From assembly GCA_025463925.1 (NCBI GenBank), contig JAODBK010000101.1, positions 1 through 60,060 of the forward strand: 60,060 nt of DNA, written 5' to 3'. Positions 25,129 to 34,071 of this stretch are shown here, piece by piece. The position numbers were made by a program, and so were the translations under genes. This DNA is from Acidimicrobiales bacterium. GTDB taxonomy: Bacteria; Actinomycetota; Acidimicrobiia; Acidimicrobiales; AC-14. The notes under the pieces were generated by a model, which had not been told where the DNA came from, did no database searches, and saw only the letters and a list, made by a program, of their open reading frames with translations. Positions within the stretch are counted from its first letter, which is position 1. Each line of letters opens with the position of its first letter.

Positions 25129-25943
25129 TGGGGCGGGTCACGCTGCCCGGCGCGTTGGTCCTCGTGACGGGCGCCGGTTCGGGCATCGGCCGGGCGACTG
25201 CCCTCGCCTTCGCGGACGCCGGGGCCCGGATCATCGCGGTCGACGTCGACGGCGCGGCCGCCGAGAAGACCGCGGCGGCGTGCGCCGAGCTCGGCGTCCA
25301 GGCCGAGGCGCGGCACGGCGACGTCACCGACTACGACGCGGTGACCGCGCTGGCCGCGACCGTCGACGCCGAGCACGGCGCGGTGGACGTGCTGGTCAAC
25401 AACGCCGGCGTCGGCCTCACCGGCCGCATGCTGGCGACGTCGATCGAGGACTGGCGGTGGATCCGGTCGGTGAACCTCGACGGCGTCGTCCACTGCCTCT
25501 ACGCGTTCGCGCCGGCGATGCTCGCGCGCGGGCGCGGTCACGTCGTCAATGTCTCGTCCGGGTTGGGCTACACGCCCCACGCGTCGGAGCCGGCGTACGT
25601 CGCGACCAAGGCCGCCGTGCTCGCGCTCTCACAGTCCCTCCGCGCCGATTGGGGAACAAGCGGCGTCGGCGTGTCCGCGATCTGCCCGGGCGTGATCAAC
25701 ACGCCGATTGCCGCCAACACGCGCTACCGCGGCCGGCGCGCCGATCCGAAGGAGCGGGCCCAGGTCGAGCGCATGTTCCGGCGGGGCCACAAGCCCGAAC
25801 GCGTCGCCGCCGCCATCGTGAAGGCGGTGGAGCGCGACCGGGCGGTCGTGCCGGTGGGATTCGAGGCCCATGCCGGCTGGTGGTTCCACCGCCTCGCGCC
25901 GCTGGCGCTCCAGCAGCGCCTGGCGCGGGCCCAATCGGGCTAG
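25128..25943 (+). CDS. Short-chain dehydrogenase/reductase
   Basis: 271 residues, classical SDR. The NAD(P) loop TGAGSGIG, the NNAG motif and the Ser...Tyr-x-x-x-Lys catalytic set (NVSSGLGYTP..., AYVATK) are all present. An Asp after the second strand (AVDVDG) favours NAD(H). The C-terminal extension (KAVERDRAVVPVGFEAHAGW) is typical of SDRs that act on lipids or retinol-like substrates. Last gene of the M24/13-TM/SDR operon; the stop interlocks with the convergent gene in CTAG. Confidence 0.9.
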   Translation: MGRVTLPGALVLVTGAGSGIGRATALAFADAGARIIAVDVDGAAAEKTAAACAELGVQAEARHGDVTDYDAVTALAATVDAEHGAVDVLVNNAGVGLTGRMLATSIEDWRWIRSVNLDGVVHCLYAFAPAMLARGRGHVVNVSSGLGYTPHASEPAYVATKAAVLALSQSLRADWGTSGVGVSAICPGVINTPIAANTRYRGRRADPKERAQVERMFRRGHKPERVAAAIVKAVERDRAVVPVGFEAHAGWWFHRLAPLALQQRLARAQSG

Positions 25944-26782
25944 CCGGCAACGACCTTCCGCAGCGCGTCGGCGGCGAGCGCGGCGACATCGGTTGCGGCC
26001 CGCGTGTGGAGATCGTCGGAGAACACCTCGACGCCCCACGGCGCTTGCGTTCCCGTGGCGCGCAACGCGTCGATCAAGCCGGGGAGATCGAACTCGCCGG
26101 CGCCCGGCAGCACGCGGTGGTGCATGGTTGCGTCGATGAGGTCGGGCTCGGCCGCCGCCGGACCGTCGTTGAGCTGGATGCCGAGCACCTTGCCGGCCGG
26201 CAGGGTTCGCAAGAGGTCAGGGTCGGATTCGCTGCGCGTCCAGTGCCACGAGTCGACGAGCACGCCCCCGTTGGGCCGATCGGCGGCGTTGGCGATGGCC
26301 CACGCGGTCGCCAGGTCGGGGATGCGCGACCACGGGAGGAATTCGATGTGCACCAGCAACCCGTGCTCGGCCGCCCGGTCGCACAGGCCGGCGAAGTGGT
26401 CGGCGGCCTGGTCGACGCTCCACTCCCCGCCGAACACGTCGACCGCGTTGAGCGAGCGCGCGCCGGTGGCGTCGGCGATCGCGAACACGTCGGCCTCGCC
26501 GTACGCGAACGCACCGGCCAGCTCGCCCGGCACCGTGTCGGGCCCACCGGGCAACCACCACCACGCAGCATCGATCTCGGCGACCGCGAGGCCATGGTCG
26601 TCGAGCATCGCCCGCATGTCGGCATCCGAAAGGCCGTCGGCCCGGCCGCCGCGGTAGTCCTGCACCCACAGCGAGAGCCCGTCGAAGCCGGCGGCCGATG
26701 CCGCGTGCACCCGGTCGGCGAAGCTGGTGCCGAACGCGAACGTGCCGGAGCACAGGACCAGGTCGTCAGCACCGAGCGTCAT
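25940..26782 (-). CDS. Sugar phosphate isomerase/epimerase-like TIM-barrel protein
   Basis: 280 residues of the AP endonuclease 2 / xylose isomerase-like barrel. Likely metal ligands appear on successive strands: Glu in LVHIEFLPWS, Asp and His in VLVDSWHW, Glu in GVEVFSDD. Members are sugar isomerases, epimerases or hydrolases; the substrate cannot be told. Starts at ATG 26782, 30 bp from the divergent cupin. Its stop overlaps the SDR stop. Confidence 0.8.
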   Translation of the reverse strand: MTLGADDLVLCSGTFAFGTSFADRVHAASAAGFDGLSLWVQDYRGGRADGLSDADMRAMLDDHGLAVAEIDAAWWWLPGGPDTVPGELAGAFAYGEADVFAIADATGARSLNAVDVFGGEWSVDQAADHFAGLCDRAAEHGLLVHIEFLPWSRIPDLATAWAIANAADRPNGGVLVDSWHWTRSESDPDLLRTLPAGKVLGIQLNDGPAAAEPDLIDATMHHRVLPGAGEFDLPGLIDALRATGTQAPWGVEVFSDDLHTRAATDVAALAADALRKVVAG

Positions 26783-26812
26783 CGACGTAGATTGCCGCGT
26801 CGAGGAGGCACC

Positions 26813-27133
26813 ATGTCTGAACAGCGAGTGTTGGGCGGCGTCGGCACCGAGGTGGTCTTCGAGAACGACCGAGTGCGCATCTGGCAGTTGCGGCTGGCGC
26901 CCGGGGAGTCGAGCGCGACCCACGCCCACGAGCTCGCCCACATCCTGATCCAGGTGCAGGGCGACAAGATCGCCGCCCTGCCCGAGCCCGACACCGCCGG
27001 CCCGTACAAGGACTACCTCGAGGCCGAGCCGATCCCCGGCGCGGCGATCTACGTGACGCCCGGCGGGATCGAGACCGCGAAGAACGTCGGCACCACGCCC
27101 TACCTCGAGGTCATCGTCGAGCTGAAGGACTGA
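26813..27133 (+). CDS. Small cupin-like protein
   Basis: 106 residues, single cupin barrel (APGESSATHAHELAHILIQV gives the first metal-binding motif with His-x-His-x(3)His). GAGGAGG sits 5 nt before the ATG and TAGATT about 20 nt before, a conventional leadered promoter. Such small cupins bind a metal and a small ligand; the role is unknown. The last 23 nt overlap the convergent patatin gene. Confidence 0.7.
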   Translation: MSEQRVLGGVGTEVVFENDRVRIWQLRLAPGESSATHAHELAHILIQVQGDKIAALPEPDTAGPYKDYLEAEPIPGAAIYVTPGGIETAKNVGTTPYLEVIVELKD

Positions 27134-27974
27134 CCTCCCAGCGGGCCGCCACGTCGGCCGCGGCGGCGAGGCCCTGGCGGCGGCCGGCTTCGGCCGACGG
27201 CTTGCGGGTGGCCGGGTCGAGCGGGTTCGGCCCGATCGCGGCCGCCGACGCGTCGTCGGCGACGACGCTCACCACGACTCGGCCGCTTGCTTCCATCGCC
27301 GCGATCTCCGCCTCGTACTGGCCGAAGCCCTTGATTGGCACGAGCACCAGCACGCGGTCGTGGGCGGCGGCGAGGTCGGCGTTGGTCACCGTCCGGACAC
27401 CGCCGTCCATGTAGCGCCGGTCGCCGATGGTGACCGGCGGCCAGATGCCGGGAACTGCGCAGCTCGCCGCGACCGCGTCGACGAGCCCGACACCGGAGTC
27501 GCGGTCGAACGTCACGAACTCGCCCGACGCGACGTCGACCGCGGTGACGACGAGCGGGATGCCCGGCCAGTCGTGCGACGGCAGCTGGCCGGCGATGATC
27601 GCCCGCCGCGCGGACTCCGGCGGCGTCTCCGCGGCGACCGCCAGCGCGCCGATGCGCGCCCGCCGGCGCGTGTCGTCCGGGTCCGCGGCCATCTCGCGGA
27701 AGATCGGCATCAAGACGTCGAGGTCGAACGCGATCACCGGCTCACCCGATGTCGCCGCCGGTCCGAGCTGGCGCTCGTAGAGCTCGTCGACATCCGCGCC
27801 GGCGAGCAACTGCGCGCCGAGCACCTGGGCGCCGACCACCGAACCGGCGGACGTGCCGACCGCGAAGTCCGGCGCGGTCACGTCGACACCACCGTCGCGC
27901 AACCCGGCGACCACGCCGAGCTCCCACGCGATTCCCGCGACGCCGCCACCGCCGAGCACCAGCGCCTTCGTCAC
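27111..27974 (-). CDS. Patatin-like phospholipase / esterase
   Basis: 287 residues. The oxyanion loop GGGGVAG, the nucleophile elbow GTSAG (Ser42) and the Asp of the catalytic dyad in DGG (about residue 187) define a patatin-fold serine hydrolase acting on acyl esters of lipids. It is cytoplasmic, with no signal peptide. AAAGGAGG lies 5 nt before the GTG, one of the best ribosome sites in the window, which settles the start against a longer in-frame reading. Confidence 0.9.
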   Translation of the reverse strand: MTKALVLGGGGVAGIAWELGVVAGLRDGGVDVTAPDFAVGTSAGSVVGAQVLGAQLLAGADVDELYERQLGPAATSGEPVIAFDLDVLMPIFREMAADPDDTRRRARIGALAVAAETPPESARRAIIAGQLPSHDWPGIPLVVTAVDVASGEFVTFDRDSGVGLVDAVAASCAVPGIWPPVTIGDRRYMDGGVRTVTNADLAAAHDRVLVLVPIKGFGQYEAEIAAMEASGRVVVSVVADDASAAAIGPNPLDPATRKPSAEAGRRQGLAAAADVAARWEVSPSARR

Positions 27975-28019
27975 GCCGTCCTCCTTTACCTGGCCCGCGA
28001 CGGTAGGTGATCCTGTGCC

Positions 28020-28457
28020 ATGGACACCATCGACCGGCTCGAAGCGATCGAGGCCATTCGCCAGCTGAAGGCGCGCTACTTCCGCGCCATCGACACCAAG
28101 GACTGGGCCGCTCTGGCGGCGGTGTTCGCGCCCGGCGCCGAGATGGACATGACCGGCGAGGGATCCGGCGTCACTCGCGGGGCCGCGGCCATCGCCGAAT
28201 ACGTCCGTACGTGCGGGATCGAGCCGGCCGAGACGGTGCACCACGGCCACAACCCCGAGATCACGATCACGTCAGACACGGCTGCGACGGGCATCTGGCC
28301 CATGGAGGACATGCTGCGTTGGCCGGAGGGGACGTTCGCGCTGAGGACGATGCACGGGTACGGGCACTACCACGAGACCTACATCCGCGTCGACGGGGTG
28401 TGGCTGATCCAGACGCTGCGGCTGTCGCGCCTGCGCGTCGACGTCGAGCCGGCGTGA
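28020..28457 (+). CDS. SnoaL/NTF2-like protein
   Basis: 145 residues, single cone-shaped NTF2-like domain (IEAIRQLKARYFRAIDTKDW, then IWPMEDMLRWP and the YHETYIRVDGVWLI strands). This subgroup includes dehydratases and isomerases such as the bile acid 7-alpha-dehydratase type, with Tyr, Asp and His candidates present, but activity is not predictable. The 3' half is overlapped on the other strand by the tail of the next gene. Confidence 0.75.
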   Translation: MDTIDRLEAIEAIRQLKARYFRAIDTKDWAALAAVFAPGAEMDMTGEGSGVTRGAAAIAEYVRTCGIEPAETVHHGHNPEITITSDTAATGIWPMEDMLRWPEGTFALRTMHGYGHYHETYIRVDGVWLIQTLRLSRLRVDVEPA

Positions 28458-28991
28458 CCGATCCGGCTTCCGGTTCAGGCCGGTCACACGGAAGGTCGTG
28501 AGACCGGCGACGGTCGCGACGACCGCGGTGACGACGGCGTCGGTCGCGAGCGCGCCGGCGTCGGCACCCGCGGTCAACAGATGGACGGTCGCGACGACGA
28601 ACAGCGGGAAGCTGGCCACGTGGGTCATGCGCCACACCTTGCGCGGCAGCCGCGACCGGGCGAGTGACGTCAGCTCCACCGCCAGCAGGAGGTAGAGGCC
28701 GACCACGCCCCACGCCACCGCGCCCGGGCGCCAGCTGCTGGCGCCCGGCACCAGCACCGACGCCACGTCGAAGTGGACGTAGGAGTCGGCCACGATCGCC
28801 GCGATGTGCACGCCGGTGAAGATGGTGGCCAGGCCACCGAGGTACCGGTGGAGATCGAGCAGCCACGCCGGCCGCGGCTTGCGGCCGAGGGCGCGCGTCG
28901 ACAGCGCGAGCCCCCACACCACCGACGCGCTGAGCAGACCCCACGCGACCAGCCCGGCGGCGCGGGCGACGTACCAGGCGAACGTGCCCAT
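28272..28991 (-). CDS. Ferric-reductase-like transmembrane protein
   Basis: 239 residues. Five to six membrane helices in the first 175 residues with paired His on helices (LLDLHRYLG, FTGVHIAAI, MTHVASFPLF, TVHLLTAG), the bis-heme arrangement of the ferric reductase / YedZ-like domain. There is no FAD or NAD domain. The last 60 residues are Arg/Pro/Gln-rich, do not look like the family, and are read antisense to the SnoaL gene (186 nt overlap), so the natural stop has probably been lost. A small gene sits 3 nt upstream and is likely co-transcribed. Confidence 0.75.
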   Translation of the reverse strand: MGTFAWYVARAAGLVAWGLLSASVVWGLALSTRALGRKPRPAWLLDLHRYLGGLATIFTGVHIAAIVADSYVHFDVASVLVPGASSWRPGAVAWGVVGLYLLLAVELTSLARSRLPRKVWRMTHVASFPLFVVATVHLLTAGADAGALATDAVVTAVVATVAGLTTFRVTGLNRKPDRSRRLDVDAQARQPQRLDQPHPVDADVGLVVVPVPVHRPQRERPLRPTQHVLHGPDARRSRV

Positions 28992-28994
28992 GAG

Positions 28995-29306
28995 TCAGCT
29001 CGCCCTGCTGGTGGTGACCGCGGCGCCACTCGAGCTGGCCGCCGGAGTCGCCGCCATCTGGGACGTCTTGCTCGTCGACGGCTGCGTCGACGGCTGGGTC
29101 GTGGGCGTCGTGGCGACCGTGGCCGATGTCGCCGCCGCGGACGCGCCCGCGGCGACAGTCGTCGTACCCGTCGTGGCCGCGCCGCCGGCCAGGCCGGCGG
29201 TGAGGACCGCGAACCCGCCGAGGCTGGCGGCAAGGGTCGCGTGGCGGGCCCGCTTGGCGGCATGCCGGCGACGGCGCCTCGGGCGATCGGCAGTGTCATC
29301 GCTCAT
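28995..29306 (-). CDS. Small single-span protein with Thr/Ala/Ser-rich tail
   Basis: 103 residues from ATG 29306 (ATG 29318 would add four). A very basic head (RPRRRRRHAAKRARH) is followed by one hydrophobic segment (ATLAASLGGFAVLTAGLAGG) and a low-complexity Thr/Ala/Ser/Gln tail presumably outside. The stop is 3 nt before the ferric-reductase-like gene, so the two form an operon. No family is recognised. Confidence 0.6.
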   Translation of the reverse strand: MSDDTADRPRRRRRHAAKRARHATLAASLGGFAVLTAGLAGGAATTGTTTVAAGASAAATSATVATTPTTQPSTQPSTSKTSQMAATPAASSSGAAVTTSRAS

Positions 29307-29373
29307 GCCCGACAGCATCCGCCCGGCGCCTGAGAGCGGGGTTGGCGAAGCGTTAGAGGCACCGAAGAAGTTC

Positions 29374-29392
29374 CTCTCACCCCGCTCTTACC
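29374..29392 (+). promoter_or_regulatory. Direct-repeat box in front of the two-component operon
   Basis: CTCTCACC at 29374-29381 and CTCTTACC at 29385-29392: seven of eight bases shared, 11-bp period, as OmpR-type regulators prefer. The repeats cover the -35 region of a promoter whose -10-like TACAAC (29402-29407) ends 7 nt before the ATG. Autoregulation by the downstream response regulator is the obvious reading. Confidence 0.5.
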
Positions 29393-29414
29393 CAGGCGCG
29401 GTACAACGTCGTCA

Positions 29415-30113
29415 ATGAGCCAGGCCGCCAAGCCCTCGGGCCGTGTTCTCGTCGCCGAGGACGACCAGCGCCTCCGCGAGGGACTGGCGCGCGTGCTGAC
29501 CTTCGAGGGCTATGACGTCCGGCTGGCGGTGGACGGCGTCGAAGCCTTGCTCGCCGTCGACGATGCCGCCCCCGACGTCATCGTGCTCGACGTGATGATG
29601 CCGAACATGGACGGGCTCGAGGTCTGCCGCACCCTGCGGCGTCTCGGCGATCACACGCCGGTGCTGATGCTGACGGCCCGGCACGAGGTCACCGACCGCG
29701 TCGCCGGTCTCGATGCCGGCGCCGACGACTACCTCGTCAAGCCGTACGCGCTCGACGAGTTGCTCGCCCGCCTTCGCGCGCTGCTGCGCCGCACGAGCAT
29801 CACGGGCGACCAGGACACGCTCACCGTCGGCGATCTCGTGCTCGATCCGCTGCGCCGCCAAGCACACCGCGGCCAGCGACCGCTGGAGCTGACGAAAACG
29901 GAGTTCGACCTGCTCGAGCTGCTGTTGCACAACGCCGGCATCGTGCTCACGCGCGACCAGATCTACGAGCGGATCTGGGGCTACGACTTCGAGACCTCGT
30001 CGAAGTCGCTCGACGTCTACATCAGCTACCTCCGCCGCAAGACGGAGGAGGCCGGCGAGTCGCGCCTGATCCACACCATCCGCGGCGTGGGGTACACGGC
30101 CCGGCCGTCGTGA
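29415..30113 (+). CDS. OmpR/PhoB-type response regulator (MprA-like)
   Basis: 232 residues. Receiver domain with acidic pair (AEDD), phospho-acceptor Asp59 (VLDVMMP) and Lys in LVKPYAL, then a winged-helix DNA-binding domain ([41 protein letters not shown]). The overall pattern is closest to MprA, the envelope-stress regulator of actinobacteria. The start appears leaderless. The TGA overlaps the kinase GTG by four bases. Confidence 0.9.
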   Translation: MSQAAKPSGRVLVAEDDQRLREGLARVLTFEGYDVRLAVDGVEALLAVDDAAPDVIVLDVMMPNMDGLEVCRTLRRLGDHTPVLMLTARHEVTDRVAGLDAGADDYLVKPYALDELLARLRALLRRTSITGDQDTLTVGDLVLDPLRRQAHRGQRPLELTKTEFDLLELLLHNAGIVLTRDQIYERIWGYDFETSSKSLDVYISYLRRKTEEAGESRLIHTIRGVGYTARPS

Positions 30114-31474
30114 GCCTGCGCACGCGCCTGACGCTCGGCGTGGCCGCCATCGTCGCCGTGGCCGTGATCGGTGCCGCGTACGCGTCGCACTACAGCACCA
30201 GCCGCCAGCTCCGGACGGCCACCGACCAGTTCCTCCACCTGCGGGCCGAGCGCTTCACCAAGTCCAGCCCGAGCGGGCCGAGCGGCGGCGGGGGCGACGG
30301 CCGCGGCGGGTCGCTCGACGGAAGCCAACCACCGCAGCTGTCGGGCGGCCGCGGCCCGGCGGTCGAGTTCGACGCGGTGACGCAGATCCTGGCCGCCGAC
30401 GGATCGGTCGCGTCCTCCACCGGTCGGCCGGCGCTTCCCGTCGACGGCTCGGATCGCGCGCTGGCGGCGGGTGACGGCGCGTCGCGTATTCGGAACGTGT
30501 ACGTCGGCGGCACGCACTACCGCATGATCACCGCGCACCAGGCCAACGGCGGCGCCGTCCAGATCGCCCGAAGCCTCGTCGAGACGGACAACGTGCTCAC
30601 CGTGCTGCGCGACCGGCTCATCCTCATCGCGCTGTCGGGCATCGTCTTCGCCGCGCTGGTCGGCTGGGCGCTGGCCCGCCGCACGACGACACCGGTCGAG
30701 CAACTCACCGACACCGCCGAGCGCGTCGCCGCCACCCAGGACCTGAGCACGCCCATCCCGGTCGTGCGCAAGGACGAGGTCGGTCGGCTGGCCACGAGCT
30801 TCAACACGATGCTGTCGGCGCTGGCGACGTCGCGCGAGCAACAGCAACGCCTCGTCGCCGACGCCAGCCACGAGCTGCGGACGCCGCTCACCGCGCTGCG
30901 CACCAACATCGAGTTCCTCGAGCGCGCCGGCACGCTCCCGGCCGACGAGCAGGCGGCGCTCCTGGCCGAGGCCCACCTCGAGCTCACCGAGCTGACCGCG
31001 CTGGTCTCCGAGCTGGTCGACCTGGCCGGCGACGCCCGGGTCGACGAGCCGGTGACCGTCGTCGACCTGGCCGAGGTCGCCGAGGACGTCGCGGCCCGCT
31101 TCCGGCGGCGCACCGGACGCGAGGTGACGGTCGACGCGTCGGGCGCCGCGACCATGGACGGCCGCCGGACGATGATCGACCGCGCCATCGCCAACCTCGT
31201 CGACAACGCGCTGAAGTTCAGCGACGCCGAGGTCGAGATCACCGTCCGCGGGACGACGGTCGACATCGCCGACCGCGGTCCGGGCATCGAGCCCGGCGAC
31301 CGTGAGCGGGTGTTCGACCGGTTCTACCGAGTGCCGTCGGATCGGACGAAGCCCGGCTCCGGGCTCGGGCTGTCGATCGTCAGCCAGATCGCGGCGGCTC
31401 ACGGTGGGCGGGCGTCGATGCACGACCGGGCCGGCGGCGGCAACGTGGCGCGCCTGGAGCTGTCGACCGACTAA
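30110..31474 (+). CDS. Sensor histidine kinase (MprB-like)
   Basis: 454 residues. Membrane helix near 8-25, an outer sensor segment of about 140 residues with a Gly/Ser/Pro-rich stretch, a second membrane helix (about 165-183), HAMP linker, phospho-His in [10 protein letters not shown] (His254), and an ATPase domain with N box ([10 protein letters not shown]), G1 (DRGPGIE) and G2 (GSGLGLSI). It should phosphorylate the regulator encoded just upstream. The stop interlocks with adk in CTAA. Confidence 0.9.
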   Translation: MSLRTRLTLGVAAIVAVAVIGAAYASHYSTSRQLRTATDQFLHLRAERFTKSSPSGPSGGGGDGRGGSLDGSQPPQLSGGRGPAVEFDAVTQILAADGSVASSTGRPALPVDGSDRALAAGDGASRIRNVYVGGTHYRMITAHQANGGAVQIARSLVETDNVLTVLRDRLILIALSGIVFAALVGWALARRTTTPVEQLTDTAERVAATQDLSTPIPVVRKDEVGRLATSFNTMLSALATSREQQQRLVADASHELRTPLTALRTNIEFLERAGTLPADEQAALLAEAHLELTELTALVSELVDLAGDARVDEPVTVVDLAEVAEDVAARFRRRTGREVTVDASGAATMDGRRTMIDRAIANLVDNALKFSDAEVEITVRGTTVDIADRGPGIEPGDRERVFDRFYRVPSDRTKPGSGLGLSIVSQIAAAHGGRASMHDRAGGGNVARLELSTD

Positions 31475-32040
31475 GCGCGGCCCGAGACCGCAGCGAGCAT
31501 GGCCTTCGTGACCTCGTCGGGCGGCGGCGTCGCATCGACCGTGGTGAGGATGCCACGGTCGCGGTAGAAGTCGAGCAGCGGCTCGGTCTCCTCGTGGAAC
31601 ACCTGAAGCCGCCGCTCGATGACGTCGCGGTCGGCGTCGTCCACCCGCCCTTCCCCACCTCGAGCCAGCAGCCGCTCCCGCGCGACGTCGTCGGGAACGG
31701 CGAGATACACCGCGGCGTCGGCGGTCAGACCGGCCGGGCGGGCCAGCTCGAAGGCCCGCTCGGCCTGCGGAAGCGTGCGCGGAAATCCGTCGAGCACGTA
31801 CCCGCCGTCCTTGGCGGCCCGCATCACGGCGTCACCGACGATCGACACGACGAGGTCGTCCGGCACGAGGTCGCCGCGCCGGACGTAGCCGGCGACCAGC
31901 CGGCCCAGGTCCGTCCCCCGGGCGATGTGGTCGCGGAAGAGCTCGCCGCTCGACACGTGCGGGACCCCGAAGTGGCGGGCCAAGGCCTCGCCCTGCGTGC
32001 CCTTTCCGGATCCCGGGGCACCCAGCAGGACGATTCGCAT
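31471..32040 (-). CDS. adk: Adenylate kinase, short-LID form
   Basis: 189 residues. P-loop GAPGSGKGT (7-15), AMP-binding SSGELFRDHIA, DGFPRT and the short LID (LLARGGEGRVDDADRD) identify the small actinobacterial form without the zinc or extended LID. It interconverts ATP, AMP and ADP. It does not lie in the usual secY-adk-map ribosomal cluster, so it may be a second copy. The ATG start at 32040 has TACGAT 5 nt upstream (leaderless pattern). A longer in-frame reading extends to 32187 but lacks family sequence. Confidence 0.9.
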   Translation of the reverse strand: MRIVLLGAPGSGKGTQGEALARHFGVPHVSSGELFRDHIARGTDLGRLVAGYVRRGDLVPDDLVVSIVGDAVMRAAKDGGYVLDGFPRTLPQAERAFELARPAGLTADAAVYLAVPDDVARERLLARGGEGRVDDADRDVIERRLQVFHEETEPLLDFYRDRGILTTVDATPPPDEVTKAMLAAVSGRA

Positions 32041-32146
32041 CGGGCATCGTACGGTCAGTCGGCGGCCGCCGCGCAAGCGGTTCCGGGCTCGCCGACACCG
32101 CCGGTCGAGGGGATCGGAAACGGCGGGTGGGGGTACCGTTCGGCCC

Positions 32147-33469
32147 ATGGCAACGACCCAAGCCGTCACTCTCGGCACCGACGTCATCGACGAGCTCCGT
32201 CACTGGCTCGAGGAGAACTGGGACCCGGACCTCACCGTCGCCGAGTGGTGGGAGCGCCTCGGCCTGGCCGGCTGGGCCGCGCCCGGCCTCCCGGAGCACG
32301 CCTACGGCCGCGGGTTGTCGCGCGGCGACGCCGTCCGGGTGGTGCAGGAGATCGCCCGGTTCGGCGCCCTCGGGCCACCGGCGGGCCTCGGCGTCCTGCT
32401 GGCCGCGCCGACGATCGCGACGCACGGAACCCAGGAGCAGATCGACCGCTACGTCCGCGATGCCGTCACCGGCCAGGCGGCGTGGTGCCAGCTCTTCAGC
32501 GAGCCGGGCGCCGGCTCCGACCTCGCCGGGTTGACGACGCGCGCCGTGGAGGACGGCGACGAGTTCGTCGTCAACGGGCAGAAGGTGTGGACCTCCGGCG
32601 GCAATCACGCCGACCTCGGCATGTTGCTGGCCCGCACCAACCCGAACGCGCCCAAGCACCAAGGCATCACATGGTTCGCCCTCGACATGCACCAACCGGG
32701 GGTCGACGTGCGGCCGCTGCGCGAGCTCACCGGCCGGGCCATGTTCACCGAGGTCTTCATGTCCGACGCGCGAGTCGGGCGCGACGCGATCATCGGTGAC
32801 AAGAACAACGGCTGGGCCGTCGCCAACACCACGCTGATGTACGAGCGGGCGGGCCTCGGCGCCGGCGGTGGTGGGGCCGGCGGCGGCGCGACCCCCGGCA
32901 CCGTGGCCGGCCATCTGGGTGCGCGAGCCGGCGACTTCGTCGGTGGGCGCGGCACCCGCGGTTCAGCCGAGGGTGTCGTGACGTCGGCGATGACCGGCGG
33001 CACGCAGCTGCTCATCAAGCTGGCGCGCGACAACGGCGCCATCGCCGATCCGACGGTGCGCCAGGACCTGGCCCGGCTCTACACGCTCGGCGAGATCGGC
33101 CGCATGAGCAACCTGCGGGTGAAGGCGGAACGCGCCGCCGGGCGAGACATCCCGGGCATGGCCAACATCTCCAAGCTGTCGATGAGCGACATGATGCGAC
33201 TGACGCGCGATCTCGGCCTGCGCATCGTCGGCCCGTTCGGGATGCTGCACGCGTACGAATCGAAGGACCGCGAGGTGCTGAACGAGGCCACCGGCAAGCC
33301 GGAGTTGGCGGCGCTCACGGAGACCGCGCTGTTCGCGCAGGCGCCCTCGATCTACGGCGGCACCGACCAGATCCAGCGCAACATCATCGGCGAGCGGGTG
33401 CTCGGGCTGCCCAAGGAGCCGAACAACGACAAGACCATGCCGTTCTCGGAGCTGCCGAAGAACGCTTGA
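32147..33469 (+). CDS. Acyl-CoA dehydrogenase family protein
   Basis: 440 residues with the three ACAD parts: helical N-domain, middle beta-domain (WCQLFSEPGAGSDLAGL, VWTSGGNHADLGMLLART) and helical C-domain ending in YGGTDQIQRNIIGERVLGLPKEP, which contacts FAD of the partner subunit. A Gly-rich insert (GAGGGGAGGGATPG) occurs in the C-domain. The catalytic base is not obvious at the classic position. Chain specificity is unknown. TACCGT lies exactly 7 nt before the ATG and no ribosome site is present, a clear leaderless candidate. The next frame overlaps the stop. Confidence 0.9.
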   Translation: MATTQAVTLGTDVIDELRHWLEENWDPDLTVAEWWERLGLAGWAAPGLPEHAYGRGLSRGDAVRVVQEIARFGALGPPAGLGVLLAAPTIATHGTQEQIDRYVRDAVTGQAAWCQLFSEPGAGSDLAGLTTRAVEDGDEFVVNGQKVWTSGGNHADLGMLLARTNPNAPKHQGITWFALDMHQPGVDVRPLRELTGRAMFTEVFMSDARVGRDAIIGDKNNGWAVANTTLMYERAGLGAGGGGAGGGATPGTVAGHLGARAGDFVGGRGTRGSAEGVVTSAMTGGTQLLIKLARDNGAIADPTVRQDLARLYTLGEIGRMSNLRVKAERAAGRDIPGMANISKLSMSDMMRLTRDLGLRIVGPFGMLHAYESKDREVLNEATGKPELAALTETALFAQAPSIYGGTDQIQRNIIGERVLGLPKEPNNDKTMPFSELPKNA

Positions 33470-33531
33470 CCCATCAGGCGCGCCGGCGAAAGGGCTCGCC
33501 CGGAGCCCACGAGATGGGCCACGATTGGCGC

Positions 33532-34071
33532 GTGACCCACCGCACGCCCGACGAGCTGCAAGACGGACTCGACCACGTGCGGGCCGCGCCCGCCGACCGG
33601 GGCATCCTCGAGTGCATCGTGTGCCGCCCGGCGGTCGACGAGCGGACGGTCGTCGGTGCCGGCGAGCTGAGCATGCTCGACGGGCTCGTCGGCGACGGGT
33701 GGGGCACCCGATCCATGGCGGACCCGGTCCGGCAGCTCACCGTGATGAACGCCCGCGCCATCGCCTTGATCGCCGGCGATCGCGACCGCTGGCCGCTCGC
33801 CGGTGACCAGCTCTACGTCGACCTCGACCTGTCGGAGGACAACCTGCCGGCCGGCACCCGACTCACCATCGGCGCGGCGACGATCGAGGTGTCGGAAGCA
33901 CCGCACACCGGGTGCGCCAAGTTCGCTGAGCGGTTCGGCATGGACGCGGCGCGCTTCGTCAACACACCCGAGAACCGGAAGCTCCGCTTGCGCGGCCTCA
34001 ACGCCCGAGTCGTTCAGCCGGGCACGGTCGGCCTCGGCGACATCATCGCCAAGTTGCCGCCGCCGAACTAG
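33532..34071 (+). CDS. MOSC-domain protein
   Basis: About 179 residues from GTG 33532; ATG 33514 and TTG 33466 are in frame upstream. I prefer 33532 because family-like sequence (THRTPDELQDGLDHVRAAPA) begins there. The MOSC beta-barrel carries the conserved Cys in APHTGCAKFAERFG, the sulfur- or molybdenum-handling residue in molybdenum cofactor sulfurases and mARC-type proteins. Stand-alone MOSC proteins are thought to move sulfur to metallocofactors. The stop interlocks with the convergent TetR gene. Confidence 0.8.
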   Translation: MTHRTPDELQDGLDHVRAAPADRGILECIVCRPAVDERTVVGAGELSMLDGLVGDGWGTRSMADPVRQLTVMNARAIALIAGDRDRWPLAGDQLYVDLDLSEDNLPAGTRLTIGAATIEVSEAPHTGCAKFAERFGMDAARFVNTPENRKLRLRGLNARVVQPGTVGLGDIIAKLPPPN

